64,000 nucleotides of DNA from Noviherbaspirillum sp. Root189. GTDB lineage: Bacteria > Pseudomonadota > Gammaproteobacteria > Burkholderiales > Burkholderiaceae_D. The stretch is from assembly GCF_001428545.1 (NCBI RefSeq), contig NZ_LMHZ01000056.1:62001-126000 (forward strand). Reading direction: 5' to 3'. Made by a program: the position numbers and the translations under genes. Position 1 is the first letter of the stretch. Each line of letters begins with the position of its first letter. The notes below the pieces were generated by a model that worked only from the letters and a program-made list of their open reading frames with translations, had not been told where the DNA came from and searched no databases. This document shows, piece after piece, positions 49,011-57,174 of this stretch.

Positions 49011-51299
49011 ATGACACAGCAGATAGTCGGCATACTCACATCCTGTCAGGTTTATAACGAACGGTGGGGAAGGGGCATCGTACGCCTCGAAGATGGAGAC
49101 CATCTTGTCGTCACCGGAGAGTCACTGGTCGGTCTCGCGGAAGGAAACCGTTATCGGATGGATGGCCGTATTGTCCAGCATCCAAAATTCGGCAAGCAGT
49201 TCGACTGCGAAGTGGCGGCGATCGATATCCCGTTAGACGAAGAAGCGCTGGTTCGTCATCTGCGCAAGAACTTCAAGGGCTGCGGCGAAGTCACCGCCCG
49301 CAAGATCATCGACAGCCATCGCGGCAATCTCTCGGCGCTGCGGGATCAGCTGGTGACCAATCCGTATTCTCTTGATTTCAGCAGGATTACCAAACGCAAG
49401 GTTTCTGTCGCCGGGGCCGGAGACCTCAAAGGTTTGCTTTACCGCGATCTGTCGACGCGTATCGGCATGATAGGCATCAAGGATGCGGTGCTTCGCAAGG
49501 TAGCGGAATGGCTCGCACCCCGGGTCGAAGATAAACCGGAACCGATTTCAGCTGGTTGGGCATTGTTTTCCAAAGACCCCTATGCGCCGATCCAGGATAT
49601 TGACGGTTACGGGTTTACCGCAGCAGACCTGATCGCCGTACGTGCAATCGGGTTTCCGCGGTTTCATGAGTTCCGCCTCGCGGCATTGGCCACGCATGCT
49701 TTGCGCGAAGGATGTGAGCAGAACGGACATGCCTATCTCAGTCTGCAAAACCTGTCGGAACGCATCGCCGTGATCGATCCGGACGTCAGCGCCGAGCGCG
49801 CCATGGCTGCTGCCCGTGATCGCAAGCAACCTCTCGTTGTCGATGGCGACCGATACTATCCGCGTCATCTCTGGATTTCGGAACGGACGCTTGCCCGCAA
49901 TCTTGCTGTCCGCGCCCTACAAATGGCAGAGCCGATTACGCGGCAGCCCGAAGAACAATTGTTGTCCGAGATTGCCGCAGCAGAGGAAATGCTCTCGGAC
50001 ACGGGACAGCAGTTCCGACTGGATCCATCACAGCGAAAGGCGATTCTCGGCATCCTGACTTCCATGCACTCCGTCCACACATTGACGGCCGGGCCCGGTT
50101 GCGGCAAGACCGCGCTGATGGAAATCCTGGTCCATGTTACGCGAGATAAAAAGATTCTCTTTTGTGCGCCTACCGGCAAGGCGGCCAAAGTGCTTTCAGC
50201 AAGGGTCAGGCGCTTCGGATTTTCAGCGACAACCATCCATGCCATGCTCGGGGTAGGCGTGGAGGGATTCCAGTTCAATGAAGACAATCTGCTCGACGCG
50301 GACATCATCGTTGCCGATGAAACGTCGATGGACGACCTCGCCCTGACACGAGCCTTAATGGACGCCGTGCCCTACGAGGCACATATTATTTTTCTTGGGG
50401 ATGTCGATCAACTACCTTCCGTCGGGCCGGGCCAGATGCTGAAAGATCTTCTCGAAATGCCGTTCGACCATCACAGGTTAACACATACGCATCGAAACGA
50501 CGGCGGTATCCTCGACGTGGTCCGGCAGGCAGGAAAAGGGGAGGTGGATTGCGAAGACCGCACCGATGTCATGTTCTCACGTCGACTGCCGGCCCCGGAT
50601 GACGTGGGTATGTCACGCGTCATCGCCGCTTACCTCAAAGCCATCGAGCGCCATGGCATGCCTCGCGTCGGCCTGCTCATGCCACGTCGAAAGGGTGACA
50701 TCCATGTACCGGGCTGGAACATCACGTACCTGAACGAATTGCTGCGTCAAAGTTTGAACCCGGATGGTGAACGTGTGGTGGGTACCAGCCTGCGCATTGG
50801 CGACAGGATCATCGTTCGCAAGAATATTGTCATTGATCTGGGCGAAGACCTTGAGGGTAACAAGCGGAGCGAGCAGGTGGTCAACGGCGACACCGGCTTT
50901 ATCCGCGATGCACATGTCGACCGTTCGGGGCGGAATGTCCTTGCGGTGTGCCTCGAACTGGACGATGGCCGGCAAATAGAATTTCCCGGCAAGGATCTCG
51001 AAGCAATCGGCCTGGCTTATGCAATGACTGTTCATGCGGCACAGGGCTCGGAATACGATGTAGTGATCTTCATTTGCACCAATGGTTCGCCAAACTTCGT
51101 ACATCGCGGCATCGTCTATACGGCCTTTTCAAGGGCGAAAAAGAAGCTATGGATCTTGGCTGATGACGGCGTGCTCAAAAGTATTACCGCACGGGACATT
51201 CCGGTACGCAATTCAGCACTCGCAGACCGTGTGCGAACAGCAATGCGCCGCCTGCAGAAAGCAGGTGGGATTCACGGCGAGGCAAACTACGCTATGTGA
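49011..51299 (+). CDS. RecD2-like SF1B helicase
   Basis: A 5'-3' DNA helicase of the RecD2/ExoV-alpha group, 762 aa. The N-terminal domain has helix-hairpin-helix-like sequence. Walker A is TAGPGCGKT (359-367), motif II is VADETS, motif III is IFLGDVDQLPSVGPG, and the late motif VI is VYTAFSRAKKKLWIL. The AMTVHAAQGSEYDVVIF segment is typical. It follows ssb behind the terminator and is the last gene of the island module. Confidence 0.92.
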   Translation: MTQQIVGILTSCQVYNERWGRGIVRLEDGDHLVVTGESLVGLAEGNRYRMDGRIVQHPKFGKQFDCEVAAIDIPLDEEALVRHLRKNFKGCGEVTARKIIDSHRGNLSALRDQLVTNPYSLDFSRITKRKVSVAGAGDLKGLLYRDLSTRIGMIGIKDAVLRKVAEWLAPRVEDKPEPISAGWALFSKDPYAPIQDIDGYGFTAADLIAVRAIGFPRFHEFRLAALATHALREGCEQNGHAYLSLQNLSERIAVIDPDVSAERAMAAARDRKQPLVVDGDRYYPRHLWISERTLARNLAVRALQMAEPITRQPEEQLLSEIAAAEEMLSDTGQQFRLDPSQRKAILGILTSMHSVHTLTAGPGCGKTALMEILVHVTRDKKILFCAPTGKAAKVLSARVRRFGFSATTIHAMLGVGVEGFQFNEDNLLDADIIVADETSMDDLALTRALMDAVPYEAHIIFLGDVDQLPSVGPGQMLKDLLEMPFDHHRLTHTHRNDGGILDVVRQAGKGEVDCEDRTDVMFSRRLPAPDDVGMSRVIAAYLKAIERHGMPRVGLLMPRRKGDIHVPGWNITYLNELLRQSLNPDGERVVGTSLRIGDRIIVRKNIVIDLGEDLEGNKRSEQVVNGDTGFIRDAHVDRSGRNVLAVCLELDDGRQIEFPGKDLEAIGLAYAMTVHAAQGSEYDVVIFICTNGSPNFVHRGIVYTAFSRAKKKLWILADDGVLKSITARDIPVRNSALADRVRTAMRRLQKAGGIHGEANYAM

Positions 51300-51472
51300 A
51301 CTCTTAGGAGGCGTGATACGGAGTAACCGGGATGCCGAGTCCATGGCGAGCATTTCTCAGATACAAAGGAACGATGGGCAGGAAGACAACAATTTCTGGC
51401 TTCCCACAAACTATTCTTTGACTGAAAGGTCTATTTAGGTGTCTGCACGCGTCAGGGATAGGCAACGATCAC

Positions 51473-52633
51473 ATGCTCGTATCAACCTTACGTAGAATAT
51501 TTCCGCCTGATAAGAGAATCCACAGAGTTATCGCTGGCGGGCTGCTTGTTTCGCTGCTCGCGAGTTACTCCTTTGTTCAATATTATGCGCAGGCAATCTG
51601 TGGGCATTTGGCGATTGTCATGGGCGCGCGTCCCATCGATGACTGTCTCAAGGACCCGTCTGTTGAGGTTGACCTCAAAGTCCGGCTTGCAAAGATCAAG
51701 CAGATTCGCGACTTTGCGGTACACGAACTCGGCTTGCCTGATAACGACAGTTACCGCACCTACGTCGACATAGGGCGTCCCTATGTTGCATGGAACGTCA
51801 TCGCGACGACGCAACTATCGCTTCAGCCCGTCGAGTGGTGCTTTCCGATCGCTGGCTGTGTCAACTATCGCGGCTATTACAACAAGGCCGATGCCGTTTC
51901 CTATGCGCGAACGTTGCAGAAGGCTGGTTATGATGTGCATGTTTCCGAAGTTCCGGCTTATTCGACCCTGGGATGGTTTAATGACCCTGTGCTCTCCAGC
52001 TTCGTCAACTACGCCGAACCGCAACTTGCGCGCCTGATCTTTCATGAACTTGCGCACCAGGTGCTGTATGCAAAGGGCGATTCTCAATTCAACGAATCCT
52101 TTGCAGTGACGGTAGCCGAGGAGGGCGTGCAACGATGGATCGCCAAATTCGGTGCGGCAGGTGTCCAGAAGAAGCTCACTGCCTATGAAAAACGGAAGAC
52201 AGAATTTCTGACGCTCCTGACGAAATACCGGGAACGTCTCGCCGACCTGTACACCAGCGAAAAATCCACCTCGGAAAAGCGCGCCCGTAAATTGCAGATC
52301 CTACATGGCCTGAAAGACGAATTCGGTACGCTGAAAGTAAGCTGGGGCGGGTATTCCGGCTACGACGACTGGTTTGCCCAACCACTCAACAACGCGCACC
52401 TGGCATCCATCGCAACCTATCATGATTTCGTGCCCGGCTTTAAAGCGCTTCTCCACAAGCAACCGAACCTTCAAGCATTCTATGTCACTGCGCGCAGTCT
52501 TGCGGCGCTTCCGAAACCATTGCGCGATGAGCAACTTACACAGCTGGGTGAAAGCGATCCGCTGACCAACCCATTAAAAGGAGGCAAAAACGGCGGTGCA
52601 AACCCCTTGCATTCAAAGAAAGCGGTCAGTTAA
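51473..52633 (+). CDS. Predicted zinc aminopeptidase (PF10023 type)
   Basis: A 386-aa membrane-anchored protein. The N-terminal segment from about 20 to 40 is hydrophobic (signal anchor). The zinc-protease motif is HELAHQ (191-196), with NESFAVTVAEEG supplying the third ligand. The overall plan fits the 'predicted aminopeptidase' family of Proteobacteria. It looks like a normal chromosomal gene and lies just left of the dif-like site. Confidence 0.87.
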   Translation: MLVSTLRRIFPPDKRIHRVIAGGLLVSLLASYSFVQYYAQAICGHLAIVMGARPIDDCLKDPSVEVDLKVRLAKIKQIRDFAVHELGLPDNDSYRTYVDIGRPYVAWNVIATTQLSLQPVEWCFPIAGCVNYRGYYNKADAVSYARTLQKAGYDVHVSEVPAYSTLGWFNDPVLSSFVNYAEPQLARLIFHELAHQVLYAKGDSQFNESFAVTVAEEGVQRWIAKFGAAGVQKKLTAYEKRKTEFLTLLTKYRERLADLYTSEKSTSEKRARKLQILHGLKDEFGTLKVSWGGYSGYDDWFAQPLNNAHLASIATYHDFVPGFKALLHKQPNLQAFYVTARSLAALPKPLRDEQLTQLGESDPLTNPLKGGKNGGANPLHSKKAVS

Positions 52634-52814
52634 GGATATAAGCTTGCCGGCTGCCGTTTTCAGATTCTTACCCCCGCATACTCATGGTAATCAGTCCTTG
52701 GTTTGCCATCACTGGGCTCCTTAAACAGGAAGGAACCTTCAGCATCGCCTAGCCGTAGAATGGACATTTGAATCTGGCCAGATGTGGACATTTTGAAACG
52801 GCTGCCACAGGAAA

Positions 52815-52842
52815 ATTACGCCTAATTTGCCTTATGCCGGTG
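52815..52842 (+). other. attL: left dif-like Xer site of the provirus
   Basis: Read on the + strand: a XerC-type arm ATTACGCCTAA (52815-52825), a 6-bp centre TTTGCC, and a degenerate XerD-side arm TTATGCCGGTG. The core TAATTTGC followed by C or G and TTATG recurs as a direct repeat at 63931. Against the E. coli dif arms the left arm matches 7 of 11 and the right arm 5 of 11, as expected for a hybrid site whose right half belongs to the element. Confidence 0.72.
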
Positions 52843-52847
52843 CTACC
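52837..52847 (+). repeat. Inverted repeat arm next to attL
   Basis: CCGGTGCTACC, the exact reverse complement of GGTAGCACCGG at 63911-63921. In the circular form the two arms would flank attP and could form a hairpin. Confidence 0.7.
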
Positions 52848-52860
52848 CTAAAACCTCATG

Positions 52861-53187
52861 TCACCGCGTTGCAAGCCTTCTGCGACGCGGGGTAGCCTGC
52901 GACATGAGGCCTTTAAAACCCATGGAAAATTTTTCCAGAATCGTATTCCACATTGCCTGATCCTCAGGCTCGCGTGCTCGCTGTCTCTGCATATCAAGCA
53001 TGATAATTCCGGGGTGCTTATTCAGAAGCGCACCGACGCGGCGGCACACTGCATCATCAAAATGGGCCTTGTTATTCCGGTATTTGCTGATAGCGGCCTT
53101 TGTCACGCCTAATTCCTTTTGCAGCGCGTAATCAGACGGCAATTTAAGCTCGGCGCGCAATGCGTCGAGATATTCGGACGGTTTCAT
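52861..53187 (-). CDS. XRE-like regulator of the provirus, 108 aa
   Basis: A small HTH protein: EYLDALRAELKLPSDYALQKELGVTKAAISKYRNNKAHFDD in outline (recognition helix TKAAISKYRNN), then a helical tail ending in Arg residues. Such proteins occur as the immunity repressor at the left end of small dif-integrated phages. It is the only minus-strand gene on the left and divergent from the replication genes. Confidence 0.87.
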   Translation of the reverse strand: MKPSEYLDALRAELKLPSDYALQKELGVTKAAISKYRNNKAHFDDAVCRRVGALLNKHPGIIMLDMQRQRAREPEDQAMWNTILEKFSMGFKGLMSQATPRRRRLATR

Positions 53188-53410
53188 TTATTGCTCCTTG
53201 GTCGAGGAAAACCGAAATTAATCGGATGTGCGAATGGTAGTACACGGTCAATTTACCATCAACCGGTATCAGAGGTGTTGACGAGTATCAGACCAGTAGA
53301 CTATATTCCGACATGTCGTCAGGCAATTCCTACGAAAAGCTTCCTTGGTCGGCTAGTTTTCTAGTGCCTGACGGCATTCTGACCAAGGGAGATAAGACCA
53401 AGGGGCCGTT
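53188..53410. promoter_or_regulatory. Divergent control region of the provirus
   Basis: Lies between the XRE gene and the rightward operon. It contains two TATCAGA direct repeats (about 53266 and 53287), two GACCAAGGG repeats (53381 and 53396) and an imperfect inverted repeat at 53313-53377. Repressor binding sites and the early promoter must be here. Confidence 0.55.
53313..53377. repeat. Inverted repeat in the provirus control region
   Basis: ATGTCGTCAGGCA pairs with TGCCTGACGGCAT at 12 of 13 positions, separated by 39 bp. TTGGTC and GACCAA nearby can pair as well. Possible roles are repressor operator, replication origin or packaging signal; the sequence does not decide. Confidence 0.6.
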
Positions 53411-53683
53411 ATGAACGTTACAACTGGTAACAAAAACACATCAGAATTCATTCTCCGTTGCGCCGCATGCGGGCTGTTTCTCGCCGACGCAACGTCACAT
53501 TTCGACGTGGTGGCGGTCACTTATAAGGCGGACAAAGCCTTAACTTTCCCAGACGGCGAAGCGGCGGAAAACGCTCGCAAATTCATGAAATCCCTTTATT
53601 CGTCGTTTGACTGGCGTGCAGTCGAGCGCGATGTACATCTGCGCGTTTCGAACATTTATCTTTTGCAGCAGCAGGCGGCTTAA
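53411..53683 (+). CDS. Hypothetical provirus protein, 90 aa
   Basis: First gene of the rightward operon, behind an AAGGGG site. A CAAC pair lies near the N-terminus (ILRCAACGLFLADATSHF) and a single Trp in the centre. No membrane segment or family is recognised. It ends 2 bp before the next gene. Confidence 0.72.
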   Translation: MNVTTGNKNTSEFILRCAACGLFLADATSHFDVVAVTYKADKALTFPDGEAAENARKFMKSLYSSFDWRAVERDVHLRVSNIYLLQQQAA

Positions 53684-53685
53684 CC

Positions 53686-54174
53686 ATGGGCGCGCGCGAT
53701 CTGGATGGTGACATTGGCGACTATGACAGCGGCGATCACGATCATACAGAAGTCGTGCGCCGGGTTTCTAACGTGTGGCATCCGTCCTTCATGGCAGCAT
53801 CTGCGCCGGTTACAACGTGCGGACCTACGCCAGCGGGTAGGGCGCTGGCAAAAGAAGCGCTCGCAGCTGCAAAACGGCTAGAGGCTCGTGAACTGGCAGA
53901 CGCTGAGGCCGTGCGGGCGGCTTACTGGAACCGTATGCCTCAACGCATGCGGCAGATGGTGTGCCATATGGCCGGGATTGACGCAAAGAAGGGCAAGGGG
54001 CCATTGCTGGCATTGGATGCGGCGGAGCGTGCGCGAGTGCATGCAGAGATCGGTCACATGCTGCGGTTCCTGCCTGACCTTCAAAGGTGCTGCACTGGTG
54101 GCAAGGTCAACGATCATGGCGAAGTCGCGGCACATTGTTTTGACGGCATTACGGCAAAAACTACGCTGCAATGA
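53686..54174 (+). CDS. Hypothetical provirus protein, 162 aa
   Basis: A soluble protein with an Asp/His-rich start (DLDGDIGDYDSGDHDH) and a helical middle rich in Ala and Arg (AGRALAKEALAAAKRLEARELA in outline). It overlaps the start of the replication gene by 4 bp. Two cysteine pairs near the end (RCCTGG and AAHCFDG) could bind metal. The function is unknown; a replication accessory is the contextual guess. Confidence 0.72.
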   Translation: MGARDLDGDIGDYDSGDHDHTEVVRRVSNVWHPSFMAASAPVTTCGPTPAGRALAKEALAAAKRLEARELADAEAVRAAYWNRMPQRMRQMVCHMAGIDAKKGKGPLLALDAAERARVHAEIGHMLRFLPDLQRCCTGGKVNDHGEVAAHCFDGITAKTTLQ

Positions 54175-55925
54175 ATTATCCGTACATTCCCGGCCTGCCG
54201 CGTCGCATGGGCGTTGCGCTGTCTGCGCTGTTCGCTCGTGACGGCATTGCAAAGCACATTGCAAAGCTAGAAGTGCTGCATGGGGCCGAATCCGGCCCAT
54301 TGCCACTGGATGCCGGGGATGATGCGATTTATCAGGCGGGTGACGCGGCGTCGCGTCACTGCTACGCGGTTGCAGATCGTATTAAGACGGTCGATGCGAT
54401 TCTTGATGAAATCCGCCAGGAATGTGCGCGGCGCGAAGTGCCGGAACCTGAGGGAGAAAAGCCTAGTGAAAAGATTGCTCGTGCTGTTGACCGGGGTTGG
54501 TGGATTCGCAGCATTCGGAAAGCGCATGCCCGCCGTTTTGAACATGCGGCTATACAGTTGGGCTTTACCAGCTATCGTACAGGTCCATATCTGTCGAATG
54601 AGAGTGCGGCGCGGCAGGCAAGGCGCAATAAGCAGAATGAAAAACTGCTTGCTTCCATCGAAGTGCAAAACGAACTCGGACAAAGCTACACACTCGCACA
54701 TCTGGCCTCCTTAGGTATGTCGAATAAGACTATCAGGCGTGGCGAACTTATGACGCGTATCCGGGGCTTCGAGGAAATCGCAACGGACCTGAAGCATGTG
54801 GGCGTGTTCGGCACGCTCACTGCACCATCGAAATATCACGGCGTCTTGTCGGCAAGCGGCGAGGCCAATCCCAAATACATCGCGTTCGGCTCGCCTACAC
54901 CTAGACAGGCGCAAAAGCATCTGGTGGGCGTATGGGCGCGTGCGCGTGCTGCGCTGCATAGGCGGGGAATCCATGCCTATGGATTCCGCATTGCTGAGCC
55001 GCACCATGACGGTTGCCCACATTGGCACATGCTGATGTTCGTTGCGCCGGAACACGTAGAGACCTATGAACAAATTATCAAATCGTATGCGCTCGCTGAA
55101 GACGGCGACGAAGCCGGGGCGCAAAAAAACCGCGTTAAGTTCGTGCGCATCAACCCGGAAAAGGGCAGCGCAGCGGGATACATTGCAAAGTACGTTTCAA
55201 AAAATATCGACGGTGAAGCTGTCGGAGATCATCGAACAATCGAAGGGCATATTGTCGTTGCCGACTTGATCGGCGATATGGAGATAACGCCTTCGCAGCG
55301 CGTCACGTATTGGTCGCAGACGTGGGGCATTCGTCAATTTCAGCAAATCGGCGGTGCGCCGGTGGGGGTATGGCGTGAACTTCGCAGGATCAAAGCAGAG
55401 ACAGTACAGGGCGGTTCAGAGGCACTTAAAAAAGCGTGGCAAGCCGTCCAAAAAATTGAAGGTTCGCCGGAAGTTGCAAAACAGGCTTCGTGGGCTGCGT
55501 ACCTCAAAGCCCAAGGTGGTCCGGTTGTTGGGCGCATGGGCGCAATTAGGCTTGCTTGTAGAGAGGCGGATATTGAAGGCAAGTACGCGACATATACGGC
55601 TGCTAAGCCGGTTGGCGTCTATGAGGCCGCGTGCGTCAATCGCGAGGGCGAACCGACAAGGATATATGAGTCGGTTCGTTACGTATGGACTCGTAAGCAG
55701 GTAGAGGCTTTTGCCGTTGCCGTTCCTTGGACTGGTGTAAATAACTGTACGCAAGTTGACTACGGCGACATATCCGCAAAGATGGAAAAGAGCACTGATG
55801 CAGTCATTGAAGCGGTAAAAAACAAAAAATTTTCCGCTCCCGCGTGGGTTGATTGGCCGGAAATCAGGCGGCAGGCAAAAGAGATAGATCAGGCCACATG
55901 GAAATTTGCATCAAAAAAGAATTGA
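54171..55925 (+). CDS. Rolling-circle replication initiator, gpA/PM2 P12-like HUH protein
   Basis: A 584-aa endonuclease that nicks the origin and starts rolling-circle replication. The motif-I-like segment is FGTLTAPSKYH; the metal-binding HUH-type motif is PHWHMLMF (His284, His286); the catalytic motif is GYIAKYVSKN with two tyrosines four apart (Tyr337, Tyr341), as in phiX174 and P2 gpA and PM2 P12. The paired tyrosines and size (PM2 P12 is slightly longer) point to superfamily I Reps. It overlaps the upstream gene by 4 bp. Confidence 0.9.
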   Translation: MNYPYIPGLPRRMGVALSALFARDGIAKHIAKLEVLHGAESGPLPLDAGDDAIYQAGDAASRHCYAVADRIKTVDAILDEIRQECARREVPEPEGEKPSEKIARAVDRGWWIRSIRKAHARRFEHAAIQLGFTSYRTGPYLSNESAARQARRNKQNEKLLASIEVQNELGQSYTLAHLASLGMSNKTIRRGELMTRIRGFEEIATDLKHVGVFGTLTAPSKYHGVLSASGEANPKYIAFGSPTPRQAQKHLVGVWARARAALHRRGIHAYGFRIAEPHHDGCPHWHMLMFVAPEHVETYEQIIKSYALAEDGDEAGAQKNRVKFVRINPEKGSAAGYIAKYVSKNIDGEAVGDHRTIEGHIVVADLIGDMEITPSQRVTYWSQTWGIRQFQQIGGAPVGVWRELRRIKAETVQGGSEALKKAWQAVQKIEGSPEVAKQASWAAYLKAQGGPVVGRMGAIRLACREADIEGKYATYTAAKPVGVYEAACVNREGEPTRIYESVRYVWTRKQVEAFAVAVPWTGVNNCTQVDYGDISAKMEKSTDAVIEAVKNKKFSAPAWVDWPEIRRQAKEIDQATWKFASKKN

Positions 55926-55996
55926 CGCGACCTCGTTGCAGCTACTTGGCCGATAGCAGCAGACCGTTAACCTGCGCAGCGGTTGTCAATGGCGTG

Positions 55997-56018
55997 GCCC
56001 CGGCCAGACGGGGCATTT
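55997..56018 (+). terminator. Terminator-like hairpin after rep
   Basis: GCCCCG pairs with CGGGGC around a 6-nt loop and is followed by ATTTT. It may reduce read-through between the replication gene and the following small genes. Confidence 0.55.
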
Positions 56019-56031
56019 TCAGGGATATCCG

Positions 56032-56223
56032 ATGAAATGCGAAATAACAGGCAAGCCGTGCATGTCAACTGAGGGGCAAAGCGGCCAGCATCAGGAATTG
56101 GAGCGCGAAGCGGTCGCGCTCTGGAAGCAGTACGGGTTTTTTCTGCCGGGTCAGGTGAAGGGATTTCTTCGCAAGCTGGCGGCTTTTCTCAACTGGAAGG
56201 AACTACAGGGGGCGATGGGATGA
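56032..56223 (+). CDS. Hypothetical provirus protein, 63 aa
   Basis: A small soluble protein with a C-E-I-T-G-K-P-C pair at the N-terminus and an amphipathic helical rest (AVALWKQYGFF and FLRKLAAFLNWKEL). It overlaps the next gene by 4 bp (ATGA). No family is recognised. Confidence 0.68.
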   Translation: MKCEITGKPCMSTEGQSGQHQELEREAVALWKQYGFFLPGQVKGFLRKLAAFLNWKELQGAMG

Positions 56224-56417
56224 AAAAAGGGGATGAGGCACGTATACATGACGTCGTGCGGGTCAACGTCGGCAAATATGCGGGGCTGGCAGGCACAGTT
56301 GAGGCAATCGACGGCGACAAAATAACGGTCGCTATCAGTGGCGTGCAGAACGGCGAGCATGTCGAAGTACGCCAGGAATTTAACGAGAAGGCATTAGGGA
56401 GGCTGAAGCATGGCTAA
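56220..56417 (+). CDS. KOW-like small provirus protein, 65 aa
   Basis: The sequence VRVNVGKYAGLAGTVEAIDGDKITVAISG resembles a KOW motif, the small SH3-like unit found in NusG and ribosomal L24. It may bind nucleic acid. It is coupled to both neighbours by short overlaps. Confidence 0.68.
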   Translation: MKKGDEARIHDVVRVNVGKYAGLAGTVEAIDGDKITVAISGVQNGEHVEVRQEFNEKALGRLKHG

Positions 56418-56700
56418 GGTACGGGCCGGAATCATGGCATGCGAGGGCCAGCGGTGCGAATCTCACGATCACGGTGCGCCGGTAGTCGTTTTCCAGAACG
56501 AAAAGCAAACACTGTCCTATTCCTGCGACTGGTGCGGGCGTGCGCCATACGCAAGGCCGGGTACTGGCCAGCATGCGGAATGGACTGAGGCAATGCAGCG
56601 CAATGCGCCGGCACCAGCACCAAAACCGGTTGCGGCGCCAGCACCAGCACCAGCACCAGCACCAAAGCCGAAAGCAGGCAACGGGTTATTGATTAGCTAA
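56410..56700 (+). CDS. Cys/His zinc-binding protein with Ala-Pro tail, 96 aa
   Basis: The N-terminal half has a metal-binding pattern (two Cys, two His, then CDWCGRAP). The C-terminal half is a low-complexity Ala-Pro-Lys repeat coded by a GCACCA hexamer. The Ala-Pro tract is probably an extended linker. The function is unknown. It overlaps the 56220 gene by 8 bp. Confidence 0.72.
   Translation: MAKVRAGIMACEGQRCESHDHGAPVVVFQNEKQTLSYSCDWCGRAPYARPGTGQHAEWTEAMQRNAPAPAPKPVAAPAPAPAPAPKPKAGNGLLIS
56635..56664 (+). repeat. GCACCA hexamer tract inside the zinc-protein gene
   Basis: Four perfect GCACCA units after one imperfect unit (GCGCCA). Copy changes would keep the frame and only alter the Ala-Pro linker length. 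Confidence 0.85.
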
Positions 56701-56709
56701 GGGGGAGTC

Positions 56710-57174
56710 ATGGAAATTCAGGGTCAGGCAGGTGAAGAGGTAGCAACAGGAGATCCGGCGCGGGCCGAATCGCTGGCGGCAATTCAGGGTCAAGTACTCG
56801 AAGCGGAGCCAGTGGACGATGCGCAGGGTGGGGGGGTCTCAGGAGGGATGCCAATAGACCCGGCAACAGAAGCGCGGGAAGTGATCCGGTTTGCGACTAC
56901 GCTGTTCTTCCCTTTGTATCCGTCACTGGAACGGGTATATACGGAAGCGCGGCAGGAGCAGCTTGCCATGGTGTCGGCTCCACTCATGCAGAAATACGGT
57001 CTCTCTATGGGGACAATTTTCGAACGGTGGGGCGCTGAAATCAATTTTGCGCTGGTCGCTCTGCCGTTGGCAAAAGAAACTGCGGCGGCGGTAAAGCACG
57101 ACAATCAGCAGCGGAAAGAGGCAGCGGCGCGGGAAGCGAAGGAAAAGGAGGCGTCGGCCAATGCAAACCAATGA
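56710..57174 (+). CDS. Hypothetical provirus protein upstream of the ATPase, 154 aa
   Basis: An acidic, Gly- and Gln-rich start (about 1-50) is followed by a helical domain with FATTLFFPLYPSLERVYTEA and FERWGAEINFALVALPLAKETAAAVK (outline) and a Lys/Glu/Ala-rich coil at the C-terminus. The two moderately hydrophobic stretches could contact membrane. It overlaps the ATPase start by 14 bp. Its place beside the ATPase suggests a role in packaging or assembly. Confidence 0.72.
   Translation: MEIQGQAGEEVATGDPARAESLAAIQGQVLEAEPVDDAQGGGVSGGMPIDPATEAREVIRFATTLFFPLYPSLERVYTEARQEQLAMVSAPLMQKYGLSMGTIFERWGAEINFALVALPLAKETAAAVKHDNQQRKEAAAREAKEKEASANANQ

Noticed and set aside
52811-52850. Reading the left Xer site on the minus strand, inverted relative to attR
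   Set aside because: The reverse orientation gives a XerC-like arm but a worse core match; on the + strand the core TAATTTGC-S-TTATG repeats directly, as needed for excision.
55853-56035. 60-codon frame overlapping the end of the replication gene
   Set aside because: It is out of phase with the Rep frame, has no ribosome binding site, and crosses the hairpin at 55997.
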